DNA of 64,000 nt from Saprospiraceae bacterium (GCA_020631235.1 JAHDHQ010000016.1:1-64000), one strand, 5' to 3'; positions 45,621 to 54,893 are shown, counted from the first letter of the stretch. Translations and numbers: made by a program. Notes: generated from the letters alone by a model not told the origin.

Positions 45621-46877
45621 TTAAATGGTTTTTAGATGAACGCGCATAAAGCTTTGTCCGTCGTTAATAAAGATATCACCAGACTCTTTATCTATCAATA
45701 AACCTCCTATATTGAAATTATTGTGTTTGTTTACAGGAGATTGATGAGTTTCATAAAATATTTTTCCTGCGTTTGGCTCAAAGACTATTAGACTTTTTTG
45801 TCCCACGGTGTAAATGAGTTCATTATGGTTAACAAAGTAATTATGTCTGTCAACATGTGAATCTTCATGATACCAAGACATTACTCCTGACTCTAAATTA
45901 AATGCTAACATCTTATTTGAACTACTGGGTTTTACAATAAAATTGTAGTTTGCAATAATTGGATCTCCAGTAGTAAAAGCTTGTATACTTTCATTTGGAA
46001 CTTGGTTTTCCCAAATCATACTGCCAGTCTCTAAATCTAAGCAAAATACAGAGTAAGAACCAATTAAATATACTTTTCCATTATGGATGCTTGGAGGTAC
46101 ATAATTAATATCTTTTTCATCAATATTTTCTTCTATCCAATTGTAGGTTTTAGTACTTATGTTATAACTCAATAGATGAACTGTGCTTGCGATTCCCACT
46201 GATTCAAAATAAGAAACTGTGACTAACATATTCAATTCGTTATTTTCGTTTCTATAGAAAGCTGGATTATTTAAAAAAGGGGACATTCCACTTTGTTGAT
46301 CTCTATAATAGCTTATTAGTTCTTCAATCTCATAGTTGTCAAGATTAATTCTTTTCATTGTGTTATACTGTTGTCCAGGATTAAAACAATCTCCAACATT
46401 TAGGTATAAGAAATTTTCATTTAAAACTAGCGAAGGGTTAACGCATTCTTGATCATTTGTATAAAAGTTATATGACCATACTATTTCACCTGTATCAAAA
46501 TGTACTGAATATATAGTATTAGCGATTAGACAAATAATTTGCCCATTGTAGTGATGTAATTTCCTTATTATTCCAAACTTAGGCATTCTAGTTTGCCACA
46601 GAATTTCACCAGTTAAAGCATCGAATTTGTATATGACTTCATTTTCAGTATATCCAGCAAAGCCAATCGGAACAAATACTTTGTTTTTTAATAGTAAAGG
46701 TTCACCTTGGCGAAACAGCGAATCTAGGCCTATGTTGTCTTTATTATAATCAAAATGCCATATAACATCAAAATCAGGATTGGGATTATACAACTCTTGA
46801 ATATCGAGAAGTTCTTTTTCTTTACATCCAATAAAGAAAACACAAATGCAAATGAAGTAAAAGATATTATTGTGCAT
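45621..46877 (-). CDS. PQQ-binding-like beta-propeller lipoprotein
   Basis: 418 residues: short signal with lipobox (FICICVFFIGC|KEKE), then a propeller with repeated strand ends of the D-x-x-T-G-x-I-x-W type: FDALTGEILWQTRMP, FDTGEIVWSYNFYT, LETGSMIWENQVP, ESGVMSWYHED. These are PQQ-enzyme-like repeats, though no PQQ or heme ligands can be assigned; such proteins often are scaffolds. Third gene of the operon 48572-46938-45621. A strong hairpin lies in the 60-bp gap upstream of it. Confidence 0.82.
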   Translation of the reverse strand: MHNNIFYFICICVFFIGCKEKELLDIQELYNPNPDFDVIWHFDYNKDNIGLDSLFRQGEPLLLKNKVFVPIGFAGYTENEVIYKFDALTGEILWQTRMPKFGIIRKLHHYNGQIICLIANTIYSVHFDTGEIVWSYNFYTNDQECVNPSLVLNENFLYLNVGDCFNPGQQYNTMKRINLDNYEIEELISYYRDQQSGMSPFLNNPAFYRNENNELNMLVTVSYFESVGIASTVHLLSYNISTKTYNWIEENIDEKDINYVPPSIHNGKVYLIGSYSVFCLDLETGSMIWENQVPNESIQAFTTGDPIIANYNFIVKPSSSNKMLAFNLESGVMSWYHEDSHVDRHNYFVNHNELIYTVGQKSLIVFEPNAGKIFYETHQSPVNKHNNFNIGGLLIDKESGDIFINDGQSFMRVHLKTI

Positions 46878-46897
46878 ATTTATAATTTTAGATCAAA

Positions 46898-46925
46898 GCA
46901 AAGGAAGCAGTTACACTTCCTTTGC
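46898..46925 (-). terminator. Strong intercistronic hairpin
   Basis: Perfect 10-bp stem GCAAAGGAAG / CTTCCTTTGC (8-base loop) between the lipase-like gene and the propeller lipoprotein, in minus-strand orientation. Few T residues follow (TTTGATC), so it may be a leaky terminator or an mRNA-stability element that lowers expression of the last gene. Confidence 0.5.
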
Positions 46926-46937
46926 AAATATTAATAA

Positions 46938-48563
46938 TTAATCGTGTCTTGGTGTCATGAACCAGCTTGATAATTCTCCATCAAAAATATGGTGCATTGC
47001 ATTGAGTGTATTGCCGTCATTTCTCATTTGTAAATGATTGGAGCCAGGCATATGATATAAAGGAAGATTTAGTCCTTTAAAACTTGTAGCAGACTCTTGC
47101 AAAACTACCGCATCGCTTGGTTTATTTATAGTGCCACTTACAAAAGTCGAACAATAATTAGCGTCAGGATCACTGCAAATTTCACCTTCTTCTAACACCC
47201 ATGTTTGGTAGGTTGTACCAGACTCACCTTCGTTTTCACCTTCCAAATCAAAATATGTGCATTGACAAGAATACTGTGTACCTGTCATTCCAATAGCATT
47301 TTTCCAAATTTCATTAAAATTCAAGGTCCAATCCTCTCCCTTTGCCCAAGCATTACTTAAAGCTTTTACCTCTTCTTTGGATTTACATAAGGTAGTTTCA
47401 AAAGTACCATCACCATTTGTATCAAAATCTACTCTCTTTTTGAATGGATTAAAACACGGCCAATTTGAAAACAAACCCCAATTTTCATAAACCTCTTGCC
47501 AATGTTCTGCTTGGGAGATATATTTCGTTTGTACTTTTTCCATTTGTTCTCTGGCTGGAGCATCATTGTTAAATCCAGCTTGTCCTACTCCGAGACCAGG
47601 GAAATTTACACCGGCTAAAGCACTGTAGAAAAATCTCCATGCCATAGTACCATCATCATCTTCTGTTCCGTAAAAAGCGCCTCTTCTAATTGAATTGTCT
47701 GGAGTAAAGCTATTTAAGGTTTCTAGATTGACTGAACCTGGCACTAAATCGTCCACAACAGGAGCTGTGTATCTCTGTTTTATTTGTTCAAATGCCAAAT
47801 CTCCGACTTTATTACAAATGGTATCTTTTAATTCTTGTAAAGTCAATAATCCGATATCTCCAATGATATTGAAGAATGTTGATGTTTCTTCAAACTGTAC
47901 AATAGGTCCGTCAGTCAGTGAATTACATGCATTCACTATAAAATCATCCATATGACCTTCAACTAAATTTTCTGCAGCTTTTGCTCCTAAATGAGGTGTA
48001 CCGAAAGTAAGTATAGCACCAAAGGGTTTGTCTTGACCAGCCGATTCAAGATTCATATCCATAACTCTACTGGCTAAACCACCCATACTATGAGCAATAA
48101 TTATATTGTCACTTAATATTTCATCTATCCCGTAACTCATTATTTCTTCTTCTAATTCAGCTGCGATCGTCCACAAACTAGATTGATTTAAGTTGTAATC
48201 AGGTGTCCAACAATCTACTTTCCAACCGCTAAAATTGCCACCACCTGGAATGCCATGCCCATGTTCTAAATAAGCCAGCATGTTATCCCAACTACTTCCA
48301 TTCCCTTCAAGTCCATGCACTAAGAATACGTCTCTTAAGTACCCTTCATCATATAAATCATAATATTCGTCACCATCGTCTGGTCCTAACTCATCCCCTG
48401 GTGGAGGTGGGGGTAGTGGTGGAGCAATCACAGGTACTTCGACTACAACATCAGGATCTCCTTTAACTTTAACTACAAAATCAATATCGTCACCACAAGG
48501 ATTTTGACTGTAAACAGCGCTGACACAAAACAATAGTGTCATTAAAATAAATATATTTTTCAT
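46938..48563 (-). CDS. Secreted lipase-like alpha/beta hydrolase
   Basis: 541 residues. Signal peptide (MKNIFILMTLLFCVSAVYSQ), a Pro-rich linker (VIAPPLPPPPPGDELG), then a hydrolase domain: oxyanion region VFLVHGLEGNGSSWDNMLAY and nucleophile elbow NIIIAHSMGGLASRVMDM, with the catalytic Ser at 159 (A-H-S-M-G instead of G-H-S-x-G). LTFGTPHLGAKAAENL is as in PGAP1/lipase families. The C-terminal ~200 residues are Cys-containing and not assigned. Probably cleaves a lipid or ester substrate outside the cytoplasm. Downstream of the T9SS gene at 48572 by 8 bp, so co-transcribed. Confidence 0.85.
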   Translation of the reverse strand: MKNIFILMTLLFCVSAVYSQNPCGDDIDFVVKVKGDPDVVVEVPVIAPPLPPPPPGDELGPDDGDEYYDLYDEGYLRDVFLVHGLEGNGSSWDNMLAYLEHGHGIPGGGNFSGWKVDCWTPDYNLNQSSLWTIAAELEEEIMSYGIDEILSDNIIIAHSMGGLASRVMDMNLESAGQDKPFGAILTFGTPHLGAKAAENLVEGHMDDFIVNACNSLTDGPIVQFEETSTFFNIIGDIGLLTLQELKDTICNKVGDLAFEQIKQRYTAPVVDDLVPGSVNLETLNSFTPDNSIRRGAFYGTEDDDGTMAWRFFYSALAGVNFPGLGVGQAGFNNDAPAREQMEKVQTKYISQAEHWQEVYENWGLFSNWPCFNPFKKRVDFDTNGDGTFETTLCKSKEEVKALSNAWAKGEDWTLNFNEIWKNAIGMTGTQYSCQCTYFDLEGENEGESGTTYQTWVLEEGEICSDPDANYCSTFVSGTINKPSDAVVLQESATSFKGLNLPLYHMPGSNHLQMRNDGNTLNAMHHIFDGELSSWFMTPRHD

Positions 48564-48571
48564 GATAATTA

Positions 48572-49717
48572 TTATTTAGTTGTGAAGAAAAACTTTTGGG
48601 TAAGAGAAATCTTTTTACTTCTTATCGAAAGAACATACATACCATCTTGGGTAATGATTTCTTGCATTGGTAAAGCTATTTGCTCTGCAGCTTCATAACG
48701 GAAACCTCCTAGCGCTTTGCCCGAAAGGTCTCTAACTGTAAAGTCAAGCATTTCACCTTGTAGATCTTCAGACAGATTTACATGCAAATAATCATTAGTA
48801 GGGTTAGGGTAAAGGTTTAATACACTTGATGGATTTGTAGCCGTATTTTCATAAAAATTAATGGCTTGATCCATGCACATATAATCACCATATGTGGAAA
48901 CAATGATTTTTTCGGTACATAGGCCGTTTACCAAAGTTTCAAAACTTACATCGGTACTTGTTTCTAAATAGATAGGTCCATAATTTGTGCTGCTATATGT
49001 GTTAAATTGATACGAACCATCTGGATAGTTATATCTTATAGTCAGATTATTGACGTCTATAATTATTGAGTGATCTGTACCTATAATGGAAATGATGTGA
49101 TTGTCATTTAAAACTTGATACCCAGCATTGGTCAATGCCATTAGATCATCAGAAGATGGTATATTGAATAGCACATTAGTTTCAAAATTGGAAATATAAT
49201 CTTCTGCACCGACTGTGCCTGTACTATATTTTGGATAATGATTAATCAGTGTACCAAAATTGGTTAAGGTCCCAGTATTTGGTATTTGAGTATTACTAGA
49301 AATAGTACTGCTAAAGTTTTGTGACCAAGAGTTTCCTTTGCCTAAAGTGCCTTCTGAAAGCCCATTAACTTGATCAAATGATTGGACTACGGTTAAAAAA
49401 TTGGTTTCTCCATATACAGAAATTAACGGCAATTGGACTGTTTGTGGATAATAATTGACAGCATCAATGATGGCAGTGACTTTCACAGGATCTCCATTTT
49501 CGTTTACAAATTTTCTGACATGTTTCTTTTTTGTCTTGTTTTTAAACTTGTACAAATTTAGATCTCCAATATCTTGGATACTCGTGTTATCGTTAACCGT
49601 GCGATACTCATCGTACTTTATGGTATAGCTAAAATCGGTACATGTTGTTTGAGCGATGCATGGCATTGAACAAAATCCAATAAGCATACTCAAATGAAAT
49701 AGTATTAACTTTTTCAT
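48572..49717 (-). CDS. T9SS-exported protein of unknown function
   Basis: 381 residues: signal peptide (MKKLILFHLSMLIGFCSMPC, cleaved near IAQ), a mature region (~25-300) without recognised catalytic motif, and a type A sorting domain at the end (LNLYPNPTNDYLHVNLSEDL ... TQDGMYVLSIRS). First gene of a likely operon with the lipase-like hydrolase (8-bp gap) and propeller lipoprotein, so the three may act at the same surface. No promoter consensus found in the 157-bp upstream. Confidence 0.82.
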   Translation of the reverse strand: MKKLILFHLSMLIGFCSMPCIAQTTCTDFSYTIKYDEYRTVNDNTSIQDIGDLNLYKFKNKTKKKHVRKFVNENGDPVKVTAIIDAVNYYPQTVQLPLISVYGETNFLTVVQSFDQVNGLSEGTLGKGNSWSQNFSSTISSNTQIPNTGTLTNFGTLINHYPKYSTGTVGAEDYISNFETNVLFNIPSSDDLMALTNAGYQVLNDNHIISIIGTDHSIIIDVNNLTIRYNYPDGSYQFNTYSSTNYGPIYLETSTDVSFETLVNGLCTEKIIVSTYGDYMCMDQAINFYENTATNPSSVLNLYPNPTNDYLHVNLSEDLQGEMLDFTVRDLSGKALGGFRYEAAEQIALPMQEIITQDGMYVLSIRSKKISLTQKFFFTTK

Positions 49718-49874
49718 GTGTAAGTTGTTTTAAATGATTAATAATGATTGTCATATACTGCTTCCCTCCGGATGGAAATAATATATGTATTAGATATTGT
49801 CTTACACTTGAAAAAGGTAAACTAGTTTACTTGGAAAAATGTGTTGTTTAAGATTTGATCCAGCTCTAGTGTGT

Positions 49875-50915
49875 TTAGAGATCCATTTGATCTCTTTTGG
49901 CTGCTTTGTAACGACCTTTACCAAATTTGGTACCGTTAAATTGGCTCGTAGGTTTTAAAAGTTGCCTTTCTTCTTCTGGTAGTTGTTTAAATTCTTTGCA
50001 TTTGTTAGAACAACAATGGTCAAATTTTTGGGCACAAGATTCACATTGAATAAAAAGGATGTGGCAAGCATCATTGGTGCAATTGAGGTGATGATCTGAT
50101 GGATTTCCGCACTGGTGGCACTTAGCGATTATGTCCTCAGAAATGCGTTCGCCTAAACGATCATCGAAAACAAAATTTTTACCGATGAATTTGTTTTGAA
50201 GATTTTGTGTTTTTACTTGTCTTGCGTATTCGATGATTCCACCCTCCAATTGATATACATTCTTGAAACCTTTGTGCTTATAGTAGGCACTAGCTTTTTC
50301 ACAACGAATACCTCCAGTACAATACATGACAAGATTTTTGTCTTTGTCATTTTCGAGCAATTTTTCAATGATGGGTAAAGATTCTCTAAATGTTTCTACA
50401 TCGGGTGTTATGGCCCCTTTAAAATGCCCTACTTCACTTTCGTAATGGTTTCTCATATCAAGTAAAATGGTATTTTCTTGATTAGTTAGTTCGTTAAACT
50501 CTTTTGCATTCAGATGGACACCCTTATCCGTAACATCGAAGTCGTTATCAGATAATCCATCGGCTACAATTTTATCTTTAACTTTTATTTTAAGAACATA
50601 GAAGGATTTTCCATCATCGTCAATAGCTATATTAAGGCGTATTTTAGATAAAAAGTCAATATCACCAAATAAAGATTTTAAAGCATCAAATTTTGATTCG
50701 GGCACAGAGATTTGACCATTGATTCCTTCACTTGCAATATATATTCTGCCAAAAACCTCTTGTTCGCTTAATTTTAAGTACAAATGGTTACGGAAGAAGC
50801 TAGGATTTAAAATATGCGCATATTGGTAAAAAGAAAGGGTGATACGCTTTCGCGGATCATTCAGCATTTTTTCTTTTAACTCTTCTTTATTTATATGATT
50901 ATGAAGCTTTGCCAA
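49875..50915 (-). CDS. trhO: tRNA uridine(34) hydroxylase (TrhO, rhodanese family)
   Basis: 346 residues. Known family reaction: oxygen-dependent 5-hydroxylation of tRNA wobble uridine. N-terminal domain (LSFYQYAHILNPSFFRNHLY, IASEGINGQISVP), rhodanese domain with the active-site loop CTGGIRCEKASAY (Cys 199), and a C-terminal Zn-type Cys cluster (CHQCGNPSDHHLNC, CESCAQKFDHCCSNKCKEF). Length usual. 5 bp after the start region of the neighbouring copper-protein gene's stop, on the same strand, so maybe co-transcribed with 50920. Confidence 0.92.
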   Translation of the reverse strand: MAKLHNHINKEELKEKMLNDPRKRITLSFYQYAHILNPSFFRNHLYLKLSEQEVFGRIYIASEGINGQISVPESKFDALKSLFGDIDFLSKIRLNIAIDDDGKSFYVLKIKVKDKIVADGLSDNDFDVTDKGVHLNAKEFNELTNQENTILLDMRNHYESEVGHFKGAITPDVETFRESLPIIEKLLENDKDKNLVMYCTGGIRCEKASAYYKHKGFKNVYQLEGGIIEYARQVKTQNLQNKFIGKNFVFDDRLGERISEDIIAKCHQCGNPSDHHLNCTNDACHILFIQCESCAQKFDHCCSNKCKEFKQLPEEERQLLKPTSQFNGTKFGKGRYKAAKRDQMDL

Positions 50916-50919
50916 TGAG

Positions 50920-52497
50920 TTATAATTTAATGAATGGAAGGCTAAACTGGTTTTTTTCTCCTTTGATTTGGATATAATATTGTCCAGATTGCATTGATAT
51001 TGTGTTTATTTGAATTTCATTATACCCTTTATTAAAAAATTCGCCTTTTCGGATGGATCTTACTTTTTGCCCTTTGATATTGATCACGTCTATCCATATA
51101 GCTTCTCCTATGGAGAGTTTAAATTGCAAATTTGCATATTCTTTTGTTGGGTTTGGAAACAAACGTATATCTGATAATTGATTATCCAATATTGGATCAA
51201 CGACATTGGTAAAAACAAGTTCTTCGTCGCCTTCTTCATATAAAACATAATTAATAGGGAGGTAATACATTTCGTCTTCTGTGCCTTCTCCCCATGAAAC
51301 AAATTTAGGGGGATTACTAGGGTTGTTTGGGTTACTTGTTGTATTATCATAGCCTGCAATGGCGTGGATTTTAGATCCTGCTTTGGCTACAATATATCGA
51401 TCAGTATAATAAGTTCCTTGCCAGTTAAAATCCCATTCTGGCACTTTGATCAAAGGAACAATACTTCCATCTACATCTTCTAAGTACACTTCCCAGTGGG
51501 TGCCTAATAGATGCATATGAGGAAATAAGCCCAAAATACTTACATCGATAGGCACTTCAAAAATCCCATGGAACTCTTTGGTTTGATTGGGAGGTATGAT
51601 AAAACTTTCATTAATTACTTGCTGGAATGGAACCATGATATGAGCTTCCACTTCTCGAGTTATGGTTTCTGTTTCATCCGCAAAAAAGATGTTTAATTTA
51701 GATTGATCATATTCGTCAACAGGCCAGGGAGCATAGTGAATTTGAACAACTACATCCGCTCCTGCTTGCATTATTTGGCCAGTTCCATCCGGATAAAAAA
51801 TGGGTTTTTGACCAGGGACATAGCTTGGAAATTGTTTTTGTTCGAGGACATTCTGCATGTCATCTGTAAAACTACCAAAACCGTTAAAGCCATATTCTGG
51901 AGTTTCTGCATCTTTGGCTGCTGCTTCTCCCGTTAAATCTTCGAACACCAATGCATGGTGGACGATCTTAGGATTCCCAGGTCGAAACTCTATGGCTTTT
52001 ATGACTTTATCTTCCAATAATCCTGAGGGTAATACGAAATATCGATAATCATCCTGATTATTTCCTGTATGCAAATAGGCTTCAGACATCTCTAAAACTA
52101 AATCAGGCATGCCAAGCACAGAACCTTCTGGAAACGAAGGGAATGGTGGCTCAAGATTTTCGTCCCCTCTCAGCATTTCGTTATCCACCCATTGTGCTAT
52201 TTGATCGATTTGTTCGGGCGATAAATAGTTTTCTCCCAGAAAATTAGAATAATTAGGGTCGGGTTGCCAGGGAGGCATTATTTTTTCTTGTGTTACATAT
52301 TTTATAGAGGCTGCCCAGCTACGTACTTCCTCATAGTTGGTCAATGAGAAAGGGCCTATTTCTCCAGGACGATGACATCCTGAACAATGCGTGTAGATCA
52401 TATCAGCTATATCTTCCGCAAAGGTTATTTCTTGACCTTTTACTTGGCCAATGCTTAGGGAAAGAAGTAAGCCTAAAAATATGTTTAATTTTTTCAT
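50920..52497 (-). CDS. T9SS-exported cytochrome c / PHM-like copper monooxygenase-type protein
   Basis: 525 residues. Signal peptide; cytochrome c motif CSGCH at 38-42, with distal Met in KIMPPWQ (M74). Then comes a copper type II ascorbate-dependent monooxygenase-like domain with candidate ligands: H180-H181 (IVHHALVF) and H254 (QIHYAP) for one copper, H327 and H329 (FPHMHLLG) plus M410 (EDEMYYLP) for the other, the same set used by peptidylglycine alpha-hydroxylating monooxygenase. The C-terminal type A sorting domain begins at ~440 (LFPNPTKEYANLQF). The substrate is unknown; a heme-to-copper electron path is plausible. The gene for a thioredoxin-fold partner lies upstream by 3 bp. Confidence 0.88.
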   Translation of the reverse strand: MKKLNIFLGLLLSLSIGQVKGQEITFAEDIADMIYTHCSGCHRPGEIGPFSLTNYEEVRSWAASIKYVTQEKIMPPWQPDPNYSNFLGENYLSPEQIDQIAQWVDNEMLRGDENLEPPFPSFPEGSVLGMPDLVLEMSEAYLHTGNNQDDYRYFVLPSGLLEDKVIKAIEFRPGNPKIVHHALVFEDLTGEAAAKDAETPEYGFNGFGSFTDDMQNVLEQKQFPSYVPGQKPIFYPDGTGQIMQAGADVVVQIHYAPWPVDEYDQSKLNIFFADETETITREVEAHIMVPFQQVINESFIIPPNQTKEFHGIFEVPIDVSILGLFPHMHLLGTHWEVYLEDVDGSIVPLIKVPEWDFNWQGTYYTDRYIVAKAGSKIHAIAGYDNTTSNPNNPSNPPKFVSWGEGTEDEMYYLPINYVLYEEGDEELVFTNVVDPILDNQLSDIRLFPNPTKEYANLQFKLSIGEAIWIDVINIKGQKVRSIRKGEFFNKGYNEIQINTISMQSGQYYIQIKGEKNQFSLPFIKL

Positions 52498-52500
52498 AGT

Positions 52501-53103
52501 TTAAAATTCTCCAAAATTTATCAAACAGCCAACTGGTTCGGTCTTTTTGACACGAATTATTTCTTGATTTTGGATAGCTTTTAATGCTTGTTGCAAATCA
52601 TGATGCAATACTACTCTTCTTTGTTGACCAATTCCAGCAAATAAATCATTAATTCTCCCTTGATACAAGATCTTATCGAACTTTTCGTCCTTAACGATTA
52701 CTTCTGGTAAAACAGAAGCATTTAATAAGGTTGCACGTGATTTAAAATAATCTGTTTTATAGGGTAAGTTCAACATGTATTTACTTACAAATTGTTCTAT
52801 TTTTTTTGGTTTAGAAACAAAGTTGGGAAAGTAAGCTACCATATGGAAAGTATCATTTTTAAATTCCTGATATATAGCTTCGATGTATGGACTAGATTTT
52901 TGACAGATTAGGCAATCATCGAGCAGGAAAAAATTTACAGAAATACTATCAGAATAGATTTGACTTTTCAGTGAGAAGGAACAAGTAATTAAGATGACAA
53001 TTACAAAAAGGGTCGAAACTTTTTGGTTGATAAAATTAGTGATGGCTTGATAGATAATGTAAATGGTTTTAATGTCTAGATATTTGTTTTTATTAAGTAT
53101 CAC
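52501..53103 (-). CDS. Thioredoxin-fold secreted partner of the copper protein
   Basis: About 200 residues. The only in-frame start is GTG 53103, since the signal-like segment (STLFVIVILITCSFSLKSQ) has no ATG, GTG or TTG before it; this gives a ~34-residue N-terminal extension that may not be real. The mature part has a C-L-I-C pair (LLDDCLICQKSSP) in a thioredoxin-like position, and a C-terminal P-V-G-C-L-I motif. The gap to the copper-protein gene is 3 bp. Such redoxin domains are fused to PHM-like domains in other bacteria, so it probably works with it, for instance delivering electrons or maturing copper sites; this is inference. Confidence 0.7.
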   Translation of the reverse strand: MILNKNKYLDIKTIYIIYQAITNFINQKVSTLFVIVILITCSFSLKSQIYSDSISVNFFLLDDCLICQKSSPYIEAIYQEFKNDTFHMVAYFPNFVSKPKKIEQFVSKYMLNLPYKTDYFKSRATLLNASVLPEVIVKDEKFDKILYQGRINDLFAGIGQQRRVVLHHDLQQALKAIQNQEIIRVKKTEPVGCLINFGEF

Positions 53104-53250
53104 TAAGTAAAACGCTTTTCTTGAGGCATTTGTTTGATTTCATTTAAGCGTAAAGGTTTAATTTGAGTCAGAACATTTGCATTTTTTATTAAATTAAAGC
53201 TTCTTCACAGACTTTAAAGTAAATAATTTAAGGGTAATCACTTTATAATG

Positions 53251-53258
53251 TACTTTTG
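53251..53258 (+). promoter_or_regulatory. Candidate -7 element for dksA-like/lspA
   Basis: TACTTTTG matches TAnnTTTG 46 nt upstream of ATG 53305. No clear -33. The flanking 53104-53250 has no gene or other signal seen. Confidence 0.4.
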
Positions 53259-53304
53259 TGTGAGTATTTGATGAGTAAAAGCTTGAACCATTTAAAATGA
53301 TACT

Positions 53305-53691
53305 ATGAGTCATCCTGAAGAAATCATAAGGTATAGCGATGAAGAACTTCAAGAGTTCGATCAAATTATTATAGCCAAGTTAGAACAAGCTAAAGAACAA
53401 TTGGCTTTTTACTTAAAACAAATATCAGAAATAGGAGAATCTCCAGATGCAAAGCTGAAGGGACTGGACGATGGTACAAGTACTGTAGAAAATGAAAGGC
53501 TGTATACTATGGCTGCGCGTCAGCGAAAGCTCATTCAACATTTAGAAAATGCAAGACTCAGAATTCAAAATAAAGTGTATGGTGTATGTAGAGTGAGTAA
53601 GAAACTTATTTCTAAAGAAAGATTAAAGGCAGTTCCCCATGCAACATTAAGTATTGCTGCCAAAGAGCAACAAAAGAATGTTAGAAAATAA
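53305..53691 (+). CDS. TraR/DksA-family protein with degenerate zinc site
   Basis: 128 residues. N-terminal coiled coil (DEELQEFDQIIIAKLEQAKE, LKQISEIGE), acidic tip (GLDDGTST), second helix, then the DksA C-terminal finger region VYGVCRVSKKLISKERLKAV and ATLSIAAKE. Of the four cysteines of DksA, only the first (C95) remains; the others are Ser98, Ser116 and Ala119. In DksA the coiled coil enters the RNA polymerase secondary channel and works with ppGpp. A zinc-independent variant is plausible. Its last 14 bases overlap the lspA start. Confidence 0.85.
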   Translation: MSHPEEIIRYSDEELQEFDQIIIAKLEQAKEQLAFYLKQISEIGESPDAKLKGLDDGTSTVENERLYTMAARQRKLIQHLENARLRIQNKVYGVCRVSKKLISKERLKAVPHATLSIAAKEQQKNVRK

Positions 53692-54340
53692 ACCACCTTA
53701 CTTGAAGAAATCAATTGTACTTACACTTATTATTTTAGCCGTCTTGATTTTAGATCAAAGCTTAAAGATTTACATAAAAACCAATTTTGCCTATAACCAA
53801 GAAATCAGTTTATTAGGTCTTTCTTGGGCAAAGCTGCATTTTGTAGAAAATGAAGGTATGGCTTTTGGTCTGTCGTTTGGAGGTTTGACGGGTAAGATTG
53901 TGTTGAGTGTATTTAGAGTTTTTATGGTTGGATTCTTAATTTATATTCTGAGAAGCTTAATCAAAGCTGGAGAAAAAATGGGCTTGCTGATCAGTTTTGC
54001 ATTAATTATAGCTGGGGCTATAGGCAACATTCTAGATAGTGCTTTTTATGGACTTATTTTCGATAAGGGCTTAGTATACAATGAGGAGTTAAATCGTTGG
54101 ATGAGTTATCACGGTGTAGCAAAAATGGGTGCAGAAACGGGCTATGCTCCATTTATGATGGGAGTAGTAGTGGACATGTTGCATTTCCCTATGGTAAACA
54201 CAAGATGGCCAGAATGGATGCCATTTATTGGTGGCAATACCTTTCAGTTTTTTAAACCAATTTTTAATATTGCTGATTCTTCCATTAGTGTGGGAGTAGT
54301 TATTATAATTGCATTTTACCGCAGACTGTTTAAGTCTTAG
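53678..54340 (+). CDS. lspA: Signal peptidase II (prolipoprotein signal peptidase)
   Basis: About 220 residues from ATG 53678 (MLENKPPYLKKSIVLTLIIL); this overlaps the dksA-like stop and avoids extra Lys-rich residues from 53654. Four transmembrane helices. Catalytic aspartates in GAIGNILDSAFYG and FNIADSSISVG; the first helix has LILDQSLKIYI and the conserved VENEGMAFGL. A Bacteroidota-type insert (~130-165, LNRWMSYHGVAKMG) is present. Needed to process the many lipoproteins encoded here. Confidence 0.92.
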   Translation: MLENKPPYLKKSIVLTLIILAVLILDQSLKIYIKTNFAYNQEISLLGLSWAKLHFVENEGMAFGLSFGGLTGKIVLSVFRVFMVGFLIYILRSLIKAGEKMGLLISFALIIAGAIGNILDSAFYGLIFDKGLVYNEELNRWMSYHGVAKMGAETGYAPFMMGVVVDMLHFPMVNTRWPEWMPFIGGNTFQFFKPIFNIADSSISVGVVIIIAFYRRLFKS

Positions 54341-54497
54341 TTGATTGCATATATAGATAAGTCTAAGTAGGGTATTACTCAGCATCTACACCACATAAAA
54401 TGTAAGTCTTGCATTGATCAAAAAATGATCTCCAGTTTTTCTCAGGTAGGTTAAAAAAATCGAATTTAGCTAGAATAGGTTGACTCTCAAAAGAGAA

Positions 54498-54809
54498 TCA
54501 CATTATGGCTCTACAAAAGTTGCTTACTGCTCTTTCTGCTCTAGCGACTAACTCATAATTAATGTGATATCGTACAAATTTTCCTTCTTTCGAAGCAGAA
54601 ACGATACCAGCTAACCTAAGGACTTTCAAATGTTGAGATGTAATAGATTGTTCAATACGTAATGTATTGTAGATCTTGTTTACATTGGTTTCACCTTTTT
54701 CATCGATGAATTTCAATATTTGGAGTCTTAGGGGATGGGCCAGCGCTCTTGTAATGTCAGCGGAAACACGCAGTTTCTCGTTGTCAATTACAACCTTAGT
54801 TTTCTTCAT
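54498..54809 (-). CDS. ArsR-family winged-helix regulator (no metal motif)
   Basis: 103 residues: winged helix-turn-helix (ALAHPLRLQILKFIDEKGET, IEQSITSQHLKVLRLAGIVS, KEGKFVRYHI wing). The alpha3 ELCVCD-type metal site of classical ArsR is absent; the region reads TLRIEQSITSQHL without Cys. The only Cys is near the C-terminus (NFCRAIM). Probably a dimeric repressor sensing a non-metal signal. Paralogous to the gene at 54960. Confidence 0.85.
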   Translation of the reverse strand: MKKTKVVIDNEKLRVSADITRALAHPLRLQILKFIDEKGETNVNKIYNTLRIEQSITSQHLKVLRLAGIVSASKEGKFVRYHINYELVARAERAVSNFCRAIM

Positions 54810-54893
54810 GTTTTCTTAATTTTGCGACCTTGAGAACAAATATGAAGAAAATATTTAATATGACAAAATTATATTAAGAAAAATTTATATATA

